From Cryphonectria parasitica EP155 (taxonomy: Eukaryota; Ascomycota; Sordariomycetes; Diaporthales; Cryphonectriaceae), in NCBI RefSeq assembly GCF_011745365.1, contig NW_024468910.1, positions 1,640,068 through 1,704,067 of the forward strand: a DNA stretch of 64,000 nucleotides, in the 5' to 3' direction. The translations under genes were made by a program, and so were the position numbers. Shown in pieces: positions 53,500 to 62,402 of this stretch (position 1 is its first letter; every line of letters begins with the position of its first letter). Below the pieces are notes generated by a model. That model saw only the letters and a list, made by a program, of their open reading frames with translations. It was not told the DNA's origin and did not search any database.

Positions 53500-54252
53500 T
53501 CAAGAGAGAAGCAGTTCAGCAATCTCTGGAAGCCCCTTCTCCATAGCAATATCCAAAGCTGTCATGCCGTCTTTGTTCGGCTGCTCTGGATCAGCCCCAT
53601 GCTTCAATAGCAGCTGCACACAATCAGTGTTTTCATAACGGACAGCTACAACAAGCGGTGTGTCTTTATATAAGTTTGGGCTGTTTATATTCTCTGAGCA
53701 AACCTCTCGAGCTTCAGGGCAGTCTTCCAAAAGGAGCTGCAGAAGCATATGTCCTTCAGTCGTATTTTGTGCTGAAAGATGGAGTGCTATATCTCCTAAA
53801 CAATCCTACTAAAGCGGGTCAACACCAGTACGCAGCAAAAGCTCTACAATATCCTTTTTATTATCCTGAAAACGCTCTATGGGTGTACGGAGAACAAAGT
53901 GAAATATTGCATCGCCACCATCATAAGAAATTGGAATATTGAAATCCATATCGCTGTTAAACAGCAAGAGCCGCAGCATTTCTAACCCGCACAAACATGC
54001 ATCGAAGAGCACCCATGTTTGCGGCTTTGTCAGCACGATTTTCAAATCGAGCAGCAGCCGAACCTTTCCCATATCCCTAGCTAGGATGGCAGATGCAAGA
54101 GCTGCTGATTCTGCATCTATTTTTCGGCTGTTCTCGAGGAACAGCGAAGAAGAGCTATAGCAGGAAGAGCATGATGTTGCAGGAGAGCCCGATGAACGAG
54201 ATGATGTTAGTGACATAGGTGAGTCTATGGCGTTTAAGAACAGAATGAACAA
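53500..54252 (-). pseudogene. Ankyrin-repeat protein with two adjacent premature stops
   Basis: A single frame of 251 codons starts MFILFLNAIDSPMSLTSS and ends IAELLLS. The N-terminal half is divergent and helical (LASAILARDMGKVRLLLDLK). Ankyrin repeats follow: DIVELLLRTGVDPL, then GDIALHLSAQNTTEGHMLL, DTPLVVAVRYENTDCVQLLL, KHGADPEQPNKDGMTALDIA and MEKGLPEIAELLL. Two consecutive TAG codons at 53811-53806 interrupt a repeat directly after GVDPL, where Gln-Gln (CAGCAG) would fit. Ankyrin proteins mediate protein binding, and short fungal ones often belong to variable gene sets. The gene lies 1 kb from RT5, so RIP leakage is a simple explanation. Confidence 0.75.
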
Positions 54253-55265
54253 GCAGAAAAAAATAGATGCTGTGCTATTTGCTTAAGGTTCTATAAATTC
54301 TGCTAAATTTGAACTGTATTTATATTGCTTATTTGTGTAATAATATGCTATCAGATGGATATATAGCTTTTATAACTAGATATGCTTATTGGAATAGCGC
54401 AGCTCCTTTAATTCGGAAACCATATTTTGTGAACCTGGACGAAGTACTATTTCTGAAAAGAGGGACCCGTAAGTCTGCTAAGTTCTATAATTCGAAATAA
54501 GATCCATAGGTCTTACTAAAGTCAAAGCACCCACTTTTCGGCCGCTATTTATATACAAACTATATATTTTCAAAAGTATATTAAATAACCACCAAAATTA
54601 TACAAGGTTTGAAATTAAGGCTTATTATATGTGAGTTCCGAGATTAATTAAATTTCAAATGTGAAAATTATTTACTACTTTATTCGAATCAAAAATAAGT
54701 TTGAACTAAGAGGAAAAAAATCTGTTAATAAATATCAGTAATTAATACATAAATCTTAACATCTATATACTTATGTATAACTCTATAAATTTTATCTAAT
54801 ATGAAGAAAATTATGTAAACCAGACAAATATATATTGTAAAGATAATGTTAATATATATTCTATTATTACGACCCGTGGTCCAGGCGTAAGCTATATGTA
54901 CGGTTCCAACATCTGCTGATCTTTTTGGTCTATGTAGTACAGTGGCACCTCCCACCACAGGTCATTACAATGTTGTGGTGGCCAGTGCGGTGGTCCTCAG
55001 GACATAGAGTGAAGTGGGTCTCAGGTCCTCATGCAACTATAAGGATACCACCCCCCTTAAAATATTTCAGACAGATAGCAATAATACAACAACTTCTCTT
55101 CTCTTTTCGATTTCAAACCACCTGCCAGGTCTAAGACTGGTTTTTCACCCTGCTCTTGTGCCCATGTGGCCGTCGTTTCCTGTCGTTGTTAACCCAGGCA
55201 CGCTTAGGTTGCACAAGCCCTTGCCCATTGCTGGGACGTCTGTTCTTTTTCGGTGCAACGGCGGC
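54253..55265. other. AT-rich intergenic with a G/C-balanced patch
   Basis: The stretch 54300-54870 is strongly AT-rich with broken frames. The stretch 54870-55260 is balanced but has no supported gene. A fragment around 54955-54980 (TTGTGGTGGCCAGTGCGG) is similar in reverse complement to 56365-56385 and 20825-20850. Confidence 0.4.
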
Positions 55266-55535
55266 TTAGTTCTGGTTCCTTCGATTTGTGATTTCTCTGA
55301 GTAGTCTTTTGCGCTCTTTTTCCAGTACTCGTGGATCCTGTATCAAAAGATAATCATCCATAAAGGCATCGAGCTTCCTTGCCCTTGGCAGCACTGGATG
55401 CTCATATAGCCGAGATAGAGGCACTATATCTTGCAGTTTTTCATTTAATGGAATAGGAGGTAGGGCTTGGTATAAGTCAGGTGCAGCCATGAATATTGAT
55501 ATTCGACTCCTCAAAGGATACCGGATAGCATCCAA
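55266..55535 (-). CDS. Small hypothetical protein, 89 aa, basic C-terminus
   Basis: ATG 55535 gives MDAIRYPLRSRISIFMAAPD, then PIPLNEKLQDIVPLSRLYEH and DDYLLIQDPRVLEKERKRLL ending REITNRRNQN. It is free of RIP-type stops and has no membrane segment. The end is a charged helix. The composition is protein-like, but I recognise no family. It could also be the 5' exon of a longer gene. Confidence 0.4.
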   Translation of the reverse strand: MDAIRYPLRSRISIFMAAPDLYQALPPIPLNEKLQDIVPLSRLYEHPVLPRARKLDAFMDDYLLIQDPRVLEKERKRLLREITNRRNQN

Positions 55536-56749
55536 AACTTCCTAATCAGCTTTTCATCATGAACCGCAGACGATGCAATACAAACACCAAATACAAAGGC
55601 ACAAAAATCAGTGGCCGAGACACTAATGGTATAAGTTCAGGTCAAAGATATGATAAACCATAGAAGTCGAGAATGATTCTCATCCGTATTGACTATGCTG
55701 ATATTAGGCTCAAGATGAGATATTCAAGAAGTGATCAGCTATAAAATCACAAAGATAATTAGGGCATATCTGAAATTGGGCTACCTTTAGTTTCGTATTT
55801 ACATTTAGGAAACATGGCGAATTTCTTGCCTTAAAATCATTTGATGAACACTAATTTAATTGCCGGCAGTCGCAAACTGTTTGTCTAAAGAATAATTGTA
55901 AAGCTTGATTCTTTCTATAAACTAAGTCAAAGCACCACCCTTCCGATCACTTCATCTGCACCCGTTTACATACAAATAATCTACTTTTTTAAAAGTATAT
56001 AACACCACGAAAACAAATATATTATATATATAATTAATCGAATACTATATATAATTACTTGGATTTAATTTAAAAATTAGTTTTATGCTTTCTTTTAGCT
56101 AAAATTAAATATTAAAATATGAAGGTCTGACTATTTGGACCCTGCTTAAGTCAGAAGAACGACCGCAACCAAAGGCTAACAAGGCACAGAAACAAGGTGA
56201 AAAGCCTGCCTTAGATCTATCCAAGTAGCTCAAAATTAAAAGAAGAAGAGAAGATATGTGTTATTTTCATGTATCTAAGGAAAAAGAAAACGGCGTGTGG
56301 TCCTCTTCTACAGGGCGACGCCCCGGCACACACCTGCATCCTTGGTCTCGAGGCATACCGCCCTGGCCACCACAGTAGCACTGTTGCTTATGCATTGAGG
56401 AGAATGAATTGCCTGCATCTGCTAATCAGGAGATTACTCCATAGCTCTGAGCATCGTTTCGAATCGTGATGTTTCGTATTGCAGAACTATTCGCACGTCT
56501 TCGATTTCTGCTGAATCCTGTATGACTCCGTATGCGATGAGAATTGACTTCTGAGATAGAACAAGGCGGTATTCAAACGAGTTCCGTGCACTGGCTATAC
56601 CGTCCCGCTGGATCGCATGTTGAAACTCTTGACAGTTTCGAGAATAGTGCTGAATTGGCGCTCGTGAGTCAATGGGAATCTAGATCCGCTCAATGCTATT
56701 TTGAAAAAATACTTCATTCGCTCAACAATGTCTGTGGCGCCGTGTGATT
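55536..56749. other. Intergenic, with a repeat fragment shared with 20600-20850
   Basis: An AT-rich part (55600-56110) is followed at about 56150-56390 by a patch whose plus-strand reading (KPALDLSK, LKIKRRRE) and later bases (CCCTGGCCACCACAGTAG) resemble 20680-20850. I take it as a fragment of a dispersed element. No gene is supported. Short frames at 56269-56747 are unrecognised. Confidence 0.4.
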
Positions 56750-57328
56750 TCAAAGCTGATCGAGTTCTCTAGCGTGACATTTGAGCTCGTAGTGCAATTT
56801 GCGTCTGAGCACTTGAGCTCTTGATTTTATAGCACTCAAGGTTCTCCCAGGAATCTTGTTCGAATCATTAATCTCTTGATACGTCCAATCCTGTCTCTGT
56901 AGCCCTAGAAGAGCTTTATCCTCTTTCTGCGTCCAAGACTTTTCTCTTGGCGTCGCTTGTGGGGAATACCATTCACAATCAAATGCAAAATGTTGCACCT
57001 GGTGCGTAGCGAAGTTGCAAATTTGAAGACGAATGTAGTGGCTTTGGCCACCTGTAAGATTCAGATCAACGTAAATATATCTGGAGGGAAATCCGGGCTG
57101 GGCACGAGGGTCAGCAAATGATAAAAGCCCACAAATAGGTTTATCATCGTTGAAGCTATATTGTCTCGCCTGAAGAGCACTTCGGCTATAAATGCTCCAT
57201 ATTGTGGCGTAACCGTCCAGCTCAGTCTTGGCAAATAGACTAGATTTGGTGGCATCGACAGTTAGAGTAATGCTATTAGCTAAAGGGGAGCTGTAAGGGT
57301 CAAAGACCCCACATATAAGAGGCGCCAT
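56750..57328 (-). CDS. Protein with C-terminal Myb/SANT-like DNA-binding domain, 192 aa
   Basis: ATG 57328 opens a clean frame. Residues 1-130 are beta-rich with no domain I can name (ICGVFDPYSSPLANSITLTV, SYSF-like RQYSFNDDKPICGLL, FPSRYIYVDLNLTGG). Residues about 132-180 read KSWTQKEDKALLGLQRQDWT, then YQEINDSNKIPGRTLSAIKS and RAQVLRRKL. This has the Myb/SANT pattern of spaced tryptophans, an acidic first helix (W-T-x2-E-D) and a recognition helix ending GRT..AIKSR. It may be a fungal Myb-like regulator. The gene is intact and stands alone on its strand. Confidence 0.65.
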   Translation of the reverse strand: MAPLICGVFDPYSSPLANSITLTVDATKSSLFAKTELDGYATIWSIYSRSALQARQYSFNDDKPICGLLSFADPRAQPGFPSRYIYVDLNLTGGQSHYIRLQICNFATHQVQHFAFDCEWYSPQATPREKSWTQKEDKALLGLQRQDWTYQEINDSNKIPGRTLSAIKSRAQVLRRKLHYELKCHARELDQL

Positions 57329-57677
57329 GGTGGCGTTCCGGCTCGGAACGAAATTTTGACTAGAACAAGCTATCTGATTGCAATGAGTTCAATGCTGCAA
57401 TTTATAGACTTCGGATTGCTGACGAGCATTCGCATTTGTATTGCTTAAAAATGGCTTTCTCTCCTATGGCAGAAAGTGATTCCAAAATGTAGCTTATGAC
57501 GAATGAATGTTTCTCCAATTTAGGCAAAGCTTTAATTTGAACAGATTTTTGGTATTATAGTAATAATCTCCTATTATCCTATTATTGATAGACAATAGAA
57601 CTGGCAACATAAACAAAGAGTTGATCAACATGATAGATTTCTCAAAAATAGCCATAGGACTTGATCAGAATTCCTTT
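57329..57677. other. Intergenic
   Basis: The upstream region of the Myb/SANT-like gene is AT-rich, and nothing was recognised. Confidence 0.5.
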
Positions 57678-58178
57678 CTACCCAGTTCTCCGTCTCTCCG
57701 TAGTGGGTGCCAAAAATAGTGTACAGCTAAAAATAGTGTATAATATTTGTAACCTTTTCCCCCTCCCTGACACGACCAACAGGACTAACACGACCAACAT
57801 ACCAAAAACCCAGAAATAGTTGCTCTTATAAAGAATTGCATGAAGTATTAAAGGTGAGGTGCTCAGATGTGCTAGCACGCCTCCAAAAATAATCGCAGAT
57901 GCATATGTTTTATTGCCGGCATATAGTAGGCTTAATCTGTCTCCCCCGTTATCGTGTCTTTTTTTAGTTGCATCCATTGAAAGAATGGATGCAGTAGCTT
58001 CGCAAGCTCTTTCGTGAAGGCCGCCATTCCTGTTCTCAAATTTTGCAACATATGCAGCATCTCATTCATTTCCTCGGAAACTGCCCCTGTGATGTCAGAA
58101 ATATGTTGTGTATTGGCTTCGATTCTAGCCAGACATTCATCAATCTTTGTTATACGAGATCTCAAGTCATCGAAAGAT
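57678..58178 (-). pseudogene. Coiled-coil protein with two C-terminal membrane helices, one-base frame break
   Basis: An exon begins at 58178 after a good branch/acceptor (GCTAACAATACCCGTTTTAG). It reads SFDDLRSRITKIDECLARIE, then a heptad-rich stretch (DITGAVSEEMNEMLHMLQNL) and ELAKLLHPFFQWMQLKK. At a T7 run (57959-57965, A7 in the gene) the open frame changes. With one more base it would continue into GDRLSLLYAGNKTYASAIIF and two hydrophobic helices (FWVFGMLVVLVLLVVSG) to a stop near 57678. A possible first exon with MESSQTNFSIYNEDWANIDF is at 58391 downward, but I found no donor. No family is recognised; a membrane-anchored coiled-coil protein is all that can be said. Confidence 0.45.
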
Positions 58179-58726
58179 CTAAAACGGGTATTGTTAGCAA
58201 GAGGATTTGGTTTAAAAGCTAGGTGTGAAAATACACTGTGTTATCAGGTTTTGTCAGTGGCAAAGCCTGTTCTTGCAATTCCAAGAATTGATTATCTTAT
58301 ATATCGCTTGTATTGAAAGAGCCAGTAAATCCAAAGTCAATATTGGCCCAATCCTCATTATATATAGAAAAGTTAGTTTGTGAAGATTCCATTATAGAGA
58401 TGAATCAATATTGTTTGAGATAGAATATCTAAGAAGGAAAAAGCGAAACCATATATCGACTGAAGGTTTGGTGCTTTTTAAAAAATTAAGAACAGGGATC
58501 TTTATAGTAAAATTATTTTCTCTGTAGATATCGTTGGAACAGATATCATGGCCTTTTTTAATAAGGCGGCAGAGCAAAAGAAGACAGACTTCATCTGTGT
58601 GATTAGAAGTATCCTGATCAACAGTACCAACAGTACCAACAGTACCAACCAACAGTACGAACAGCGATGCCGTCGCTAAAATAGCAGCCTTGTATTTGCC
58701 GAAAAAGCCGTTTGAATCTCCTATTG
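58179..58726. other. Region upstream of the coiled-coil gene, with 9-bp repeats
   Basis: It contains the possible first exon noted for the previous gene and an AT-rich stretch. A (AGTACCAAC)n repeat (58620-58655) lies about 70 bp from the solo LTR. The frame 58652-58392 begins inside this repeat and is probably not coding. Confidence 0.4.
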
Positions 58727-59172
58727 TGTAATGAGCACTGCAGTTATCCGAGGATTCCTTAAGTACTGATTGGGTTTATGCTAACAAGAGCGGTGTCAAA
58801 GTGTAAGTCCTTGAATACGGAAACATACAAGTCCTGATGGGAGTGCAAGTAGCTCACTGCCTTTGGGGCTATTCAAGTGTGTGATCAAATGAATACTTAG
58901 GTTGACGACTGAAGAGCTATGTACTGAATCTATCTAATGGTAATGAACGTGTGGTTATATATCCAGCTCTTCAGTGTGGCTCACCTTGGCTCACTACTGA
59001 TCCAGGTGATCCTGGATCATTGGATCACCTAATGATCCAATGATCCATCCCTGTTGTAACCCTAACCCTGGGTTATGTAATCAATGCTTAGTCAGAACGT
59101 TGGGTTCTTGACACCTGGTCCTTGTTTGCGTGTGACCTGTTTCGTGACCTGCATGTTGGATGGGTCATAACA
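58727..59172 (-). repeat. Solo LTR I
   Basis: It runs TGTAATGAGCACTGCAGT to GATGGGTCATAACA, 446 bp, flanked by the perfect duplication tattg (58722-58726 and 59173-59177). The U3 block (58979-59055) is built from GGATCA/TGATCC inverted repeats and so resembles the RT3 LTR type. AACCCTAACCCTGGGTTATG is present. It differs from the others by small indels as well as transitions, so it may be an older or distinct copy. Confidence 0.95.
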
Positions 59173-59759
59173 TATTGCAATCTCGAAGCCTCGCCGATCT
59201 GCCTTAACGAACTTCATATTGTTTATTTCAAGCTTAGGATATCTGTTCATCTATCGCTGTACGAAATAAAGATCACTAGCTCTTTCCGACACATTGTACG
59301 CATACTATAGCAATAGCAATGATCATTGGATGAAGAGAAGAAAAAAAACCAGTATTAAGCCGCATTACATATCTGATAAGGCCCTCGTCCTCCTAAGGCT
59401 ACCCCCGACTGTCTTGACTGTTAATTTTGGCCGACTAATTAGCATGTGATTGGAAAAGCAGCGAGACAGGGATAAGGTACAGGGATACGAAAATTTTCAA
59501 GCAGATCGTACCGGAAAACGGAAGGTGCTAGTTACCTGTGGGCGCTAGCTGTCCTGGCCCACTCCTTCGAAGGAGTGGGAAGAGCGGAAATGATTTGACC
59601 ACCTTTATTATTAAGGGATATCTACTATAGTTGTACACACCGCCCTGTGTACAGAGTACTACTATTTAAACAGCAGTCCTTCTTTTCGTTGGCGCATAAA
59701 ATCCTGGATACATTACATTATCTAGGCTCAGGCAATATTGAAGATTACATACATTCAAT
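59173..59759. promoter_or_regulatory. Intergenic upstream of the F-box gene
   Basis: No ORF is supported. A short palindromic patch (CACTCCTTCGAAGGAGTGGG, 59560-59579) forms a perfect hairpin about 190 bp before the F-box start and could be a regulatory element or a repeat remnant. Confidence 0.4.
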
Positions 59760-60866
59760 ATGTTCAAACAGCTCCCTCCTGAACTTCGTCTTGCCATTCT
59801 ACTTCATCTGGAAATATTTGACCGGCTTTGTTTTTACTTAACTTGCCGCGACAACTGGGATCTTCATCTAATGGATCAAAATTTTGACGAGCATTTTTTT
59901 AAGATAAAATGCAAAAGACACGAACTCTGGAAGAGAACCATGGATCTTACCTGGAAACCATATTGCACAGACCCCTATATGGATTTTCTTCGACGCTTAG
60001 AGAGGGATGCCCATGGCAGCTCTTACATCTGTTCCGGTTGCTTCGCATTGCATTCTCATCAGCATTCGACATTCGAGGAAGTTTGTTCTCACGCAACAAA
60101 CGGATTCGGCGAATTTCTCACTAGACAAGTTGGAGACAAGCCTTTCGAGAAGAAGAAAGTTACATGCGCCTTGACGGGATCATCTCCCTGGGAGAGGAAA
60201 CCAATCGTTATCAAACATCAATCCCTCAATCCCTCGGTCTTATTGAAAGTCGATTTCCATTGCAACTACAATTCCGATGAAATTCAACCTGCATCAGTTG
60301 TCCACCGGATCGTCCGAATGCTCTTGCCACCGTCTGTCGTGGCATATATTACGAATGCGGAACGCTCTGTCACCTTTCCAATGATGAACTGCGCACCGTT
60401 TCGATTATGCTCTCACTTCGACTTTCAACGCTTCACCAGATCATCCACAATACCTGAGTCAGATTCTCCTAATTTAGAACCTATACTTGATGGCTGTGGC
60501 TATTTCAGCTTTGTTCGGTCAAAAGAGATATTGAGAACAGGACTATATACATGCGATAGGTGTGGTTCTGCTTTTTCTTTCACATTTCATAATCTGGGAT
60601 CTGAAATCGGTATTGAATTCGTCTTTGATGCTTGGAATTCCGGTATAAGTTGGGACGCTAGACACGGTGATGGCGGCTGGAACTTTTTGCCATGGGACTC
60701 CTGGAATTCCGAAGGTAGTGATGAAGAACCTGCCCAGCTTGAGCTATATGGAGCTGACGAATTGCCATCACATGATATGGAATTTATTTATGCAAGCGCT
60801 CTGGTTATTCCTGGCAGTAGTGCGAGACATGATAGTTCGCTTGCTCAAGCGATGAAGAATCAATAA
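59760..60866 (+). CDS. F-box domain protein, 368 aa
   Basis: ATG 59760 opens MFKQLPPELRLAILLHLEIF, then DRLCFYLTCRDNW, a typical N-terminal F-box (L-P-x-E-L ... I ... L ... L ... C). F-box proteins recruit substrates to SCF ubiquitin ligases through Skp1. Downstream lies a Cys/His pair (YICSGCFALHSHQH, about residues 90-103) and a second one (YTCDRCGSAFSF, about residue 268), which may bind zinc. The rest is acidic and Trp-rich (GGWNFLPWDSWNSEGSDEEP). The substrate is unknown. The frame is intact and uninterrupted. Fungal F-box families of this kind are large and variable. Confidence 0.75.
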   Translation: MFKQLPPELRLAILLHLEIFDRLCFYLTCRDNWDLHLMDQNFDEHFFKIKCKRHELWKRTMDLTWKPYCTDPYMDFLRRLERDAHGSSYICSGCFALHSHQHSTFEEVCSHATNGFGEFLTRQVGDKPFEKKKVTCALTGSSPWERKPIVIKHQSLNPSVLLKVDFHCNYNSDEIQPASVVHRIVRMLLPPSVVAYITNAERSVTFPMMNCAPFRLCSHFDFQRFTRSSTIPESDSPNLEPILDGCGYFSFVRSKEILRTGLYTCDRCGSAFSFTFHNLGSEIGIEFVFDAWNSGISWDARHGDGGWNFLPWDSWNSEGSDEEPAQLELYGADELPSHDMEFIYASALVIPGSSARHDSSLAQAMKNQ

Positions 60867-61838
60867 GGTTTCGGTTGGGGTGAGCCTTTTTAGGACCAAC
60901 ATCGAGTTCTTTCTCAGCTCTTATCCTTTATACTCTTTCCATAGACCCATGAACCCAGGATCTGTTCATGAGTTTGCCATTGAAGCAACCTGTAGAGGGA
61001 GGATCGATCTTATATCCGCCGAATGCACGCCTCGTTGTGGCTTTATTGTTACGATAATCCGATCAATTTGTGGATAACTGGGACCTATATGATGAACCCA
61101 AACAGAATTGAATACTAACTTTGAATCAAAGACATTGTCCTCTCAAGTATGAATCAATTTCCTACCCATTCTTCCCCGATTTCTTATTTCCTCCCAGGGG
61201 CCTTGTACACACAAGCACTTACCAGTTGGTGTAGGTCTCACGCACCTCGCTGTTTGGCGGCCATCCTGTATCGAACGCTACGTTTCCGCTCATACTTCTT
61301 TGTGAAAGAATCCGGACAAAGTCGATGCCAGAGCGCTAAGCATCTTTCTTGCTGTCAATCATATTGCATATGCACCTTGCAAATTACATTAATGATGTCC
61401 ATTTGGGGAAGTAATTACCCATTCGACAGGCAGATGATACAAGCACTCCAGACCTTCCTCGACTGCGTATGGTGGCTTTTTTCAAGAGTATTACGACGAA
61501 GCCTATTTAATTATGCGGACATATTGTTCTCTTTGAAACGGTTAGCCAGGAACAGGGGTAGGCGCTCTATACAAATATATTACTATATTGAGATGCGGAA
61601 TGCCGTGCAGTTTTTAGGATAAAATTGAAGTTTGAATTTCAATCCATATATTCTAAAGTCCTTGAGTAAAAGGTTTTGATCGTTTCTGCACTGGAGTGCT
61701 GAGAGATATATCTGATGACTCTAGAGCTCGATAGTCCTTAATTCGCAAAACTGTTTATTGAAACTATATATGTGCGACTCCGACCGATAGCTATATAGGC
61801 CACAGCCATTTCCAGTCAGCTGGGAGTGGTCACTCCTT
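60867..61838. other. Intergenic, doubtful ORF at 61149-61622
   Basis: One plus-strand frame of 157 codons exists (MNQFPTHSSPISYFLPGALY) but its composition is hydrophobic/Cys-rich with no recognisable pattern. I do not call it a gene. The rest is AT-rich. Confidence 0.35.
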
Positions 61839-62402
61839 TTAGCTGTCGCATACTTTTACATTTTGTCTGGCTCGCTGGGTCGTAATCGTGAGGCGGCGTA
61901 GCCAGCCGATCCTTGTAGAAAGCGAGACGAGGATGTTGTCAATCTCCTCGTACCTAGCAGACTCAGTTGCTGATTTGTGGTCGGCATTGTCGGCGGGATC
62001 GGAGGATATCGTGAGATCCTCCAGGATGGTGATCACTTGGTGTGCATATTGGCAATCTAATTCATCTATTCTCAAAAGAAAATCACCTTCTCACATTGAC
62101 GCAGACTATCCTCCATGATTTCTAAAATTTCTTGTATCAGCCTCCTCGCATCCGGCTGGCCGAGCAGCTCGTCGTCTAGCGCGGTGAATGCATCCATCTC
62201 CGTCGCCCATATATTGAACCACCCCGCCAGATCGCGCACCCGAACCCACTGCGTGCCGCCATCTTGGTAGCTACGCAGGGAGTTGTAGGATGTCATCAAC
62301 AAGTCGCGGCATTTTTTAGCACGCGCAGCGATAGTATTAGTGAGGTCGGAGTTGCTGCTGGGCGTGATGCCCTCGCTGGAGGGGAAGACATAGTCCTGCT
62401 CA
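61839..62402 (-). pseudogene. Helical N-terminal domain of a fungal NLR or zinc-finger-type protein, fragment with one-base break
   Basis: From about 62402 the minus-strand frame reads GITPSSNSDLTNTIAARAKK, then VRVRDLAGWFNIWATEMDAF, LDDELLGQPDARRLIQEILE and IMEDSLRQCEKVIFF. After an A4 run (62074-62077, T4 in the gene) the continuation LRIDELDCQYAHQ, ARYEEIDNILVSLSTRIGWL, RRLTITTQRARQ lies in the neighbouring frame. The pattern (W.xIWA....ALD..L...PDAR.LI.EIL..L, then a closing L.xRIGWLRRL) recalls the N-terminal helical domain found before zinc fingers or NACHT domains in filamentous fungi. No such partner is seen, so this is a truncated or decayed gene. The assignment rests on recollected pattern only. 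Confidence 0.4.

Noticed and set aside
61149..61622. 157-codon ORF after the F-box gene
   Set aside because: Cys/aromatic-rich with no recognisable pattern or splice signals; listed only as doubtful.
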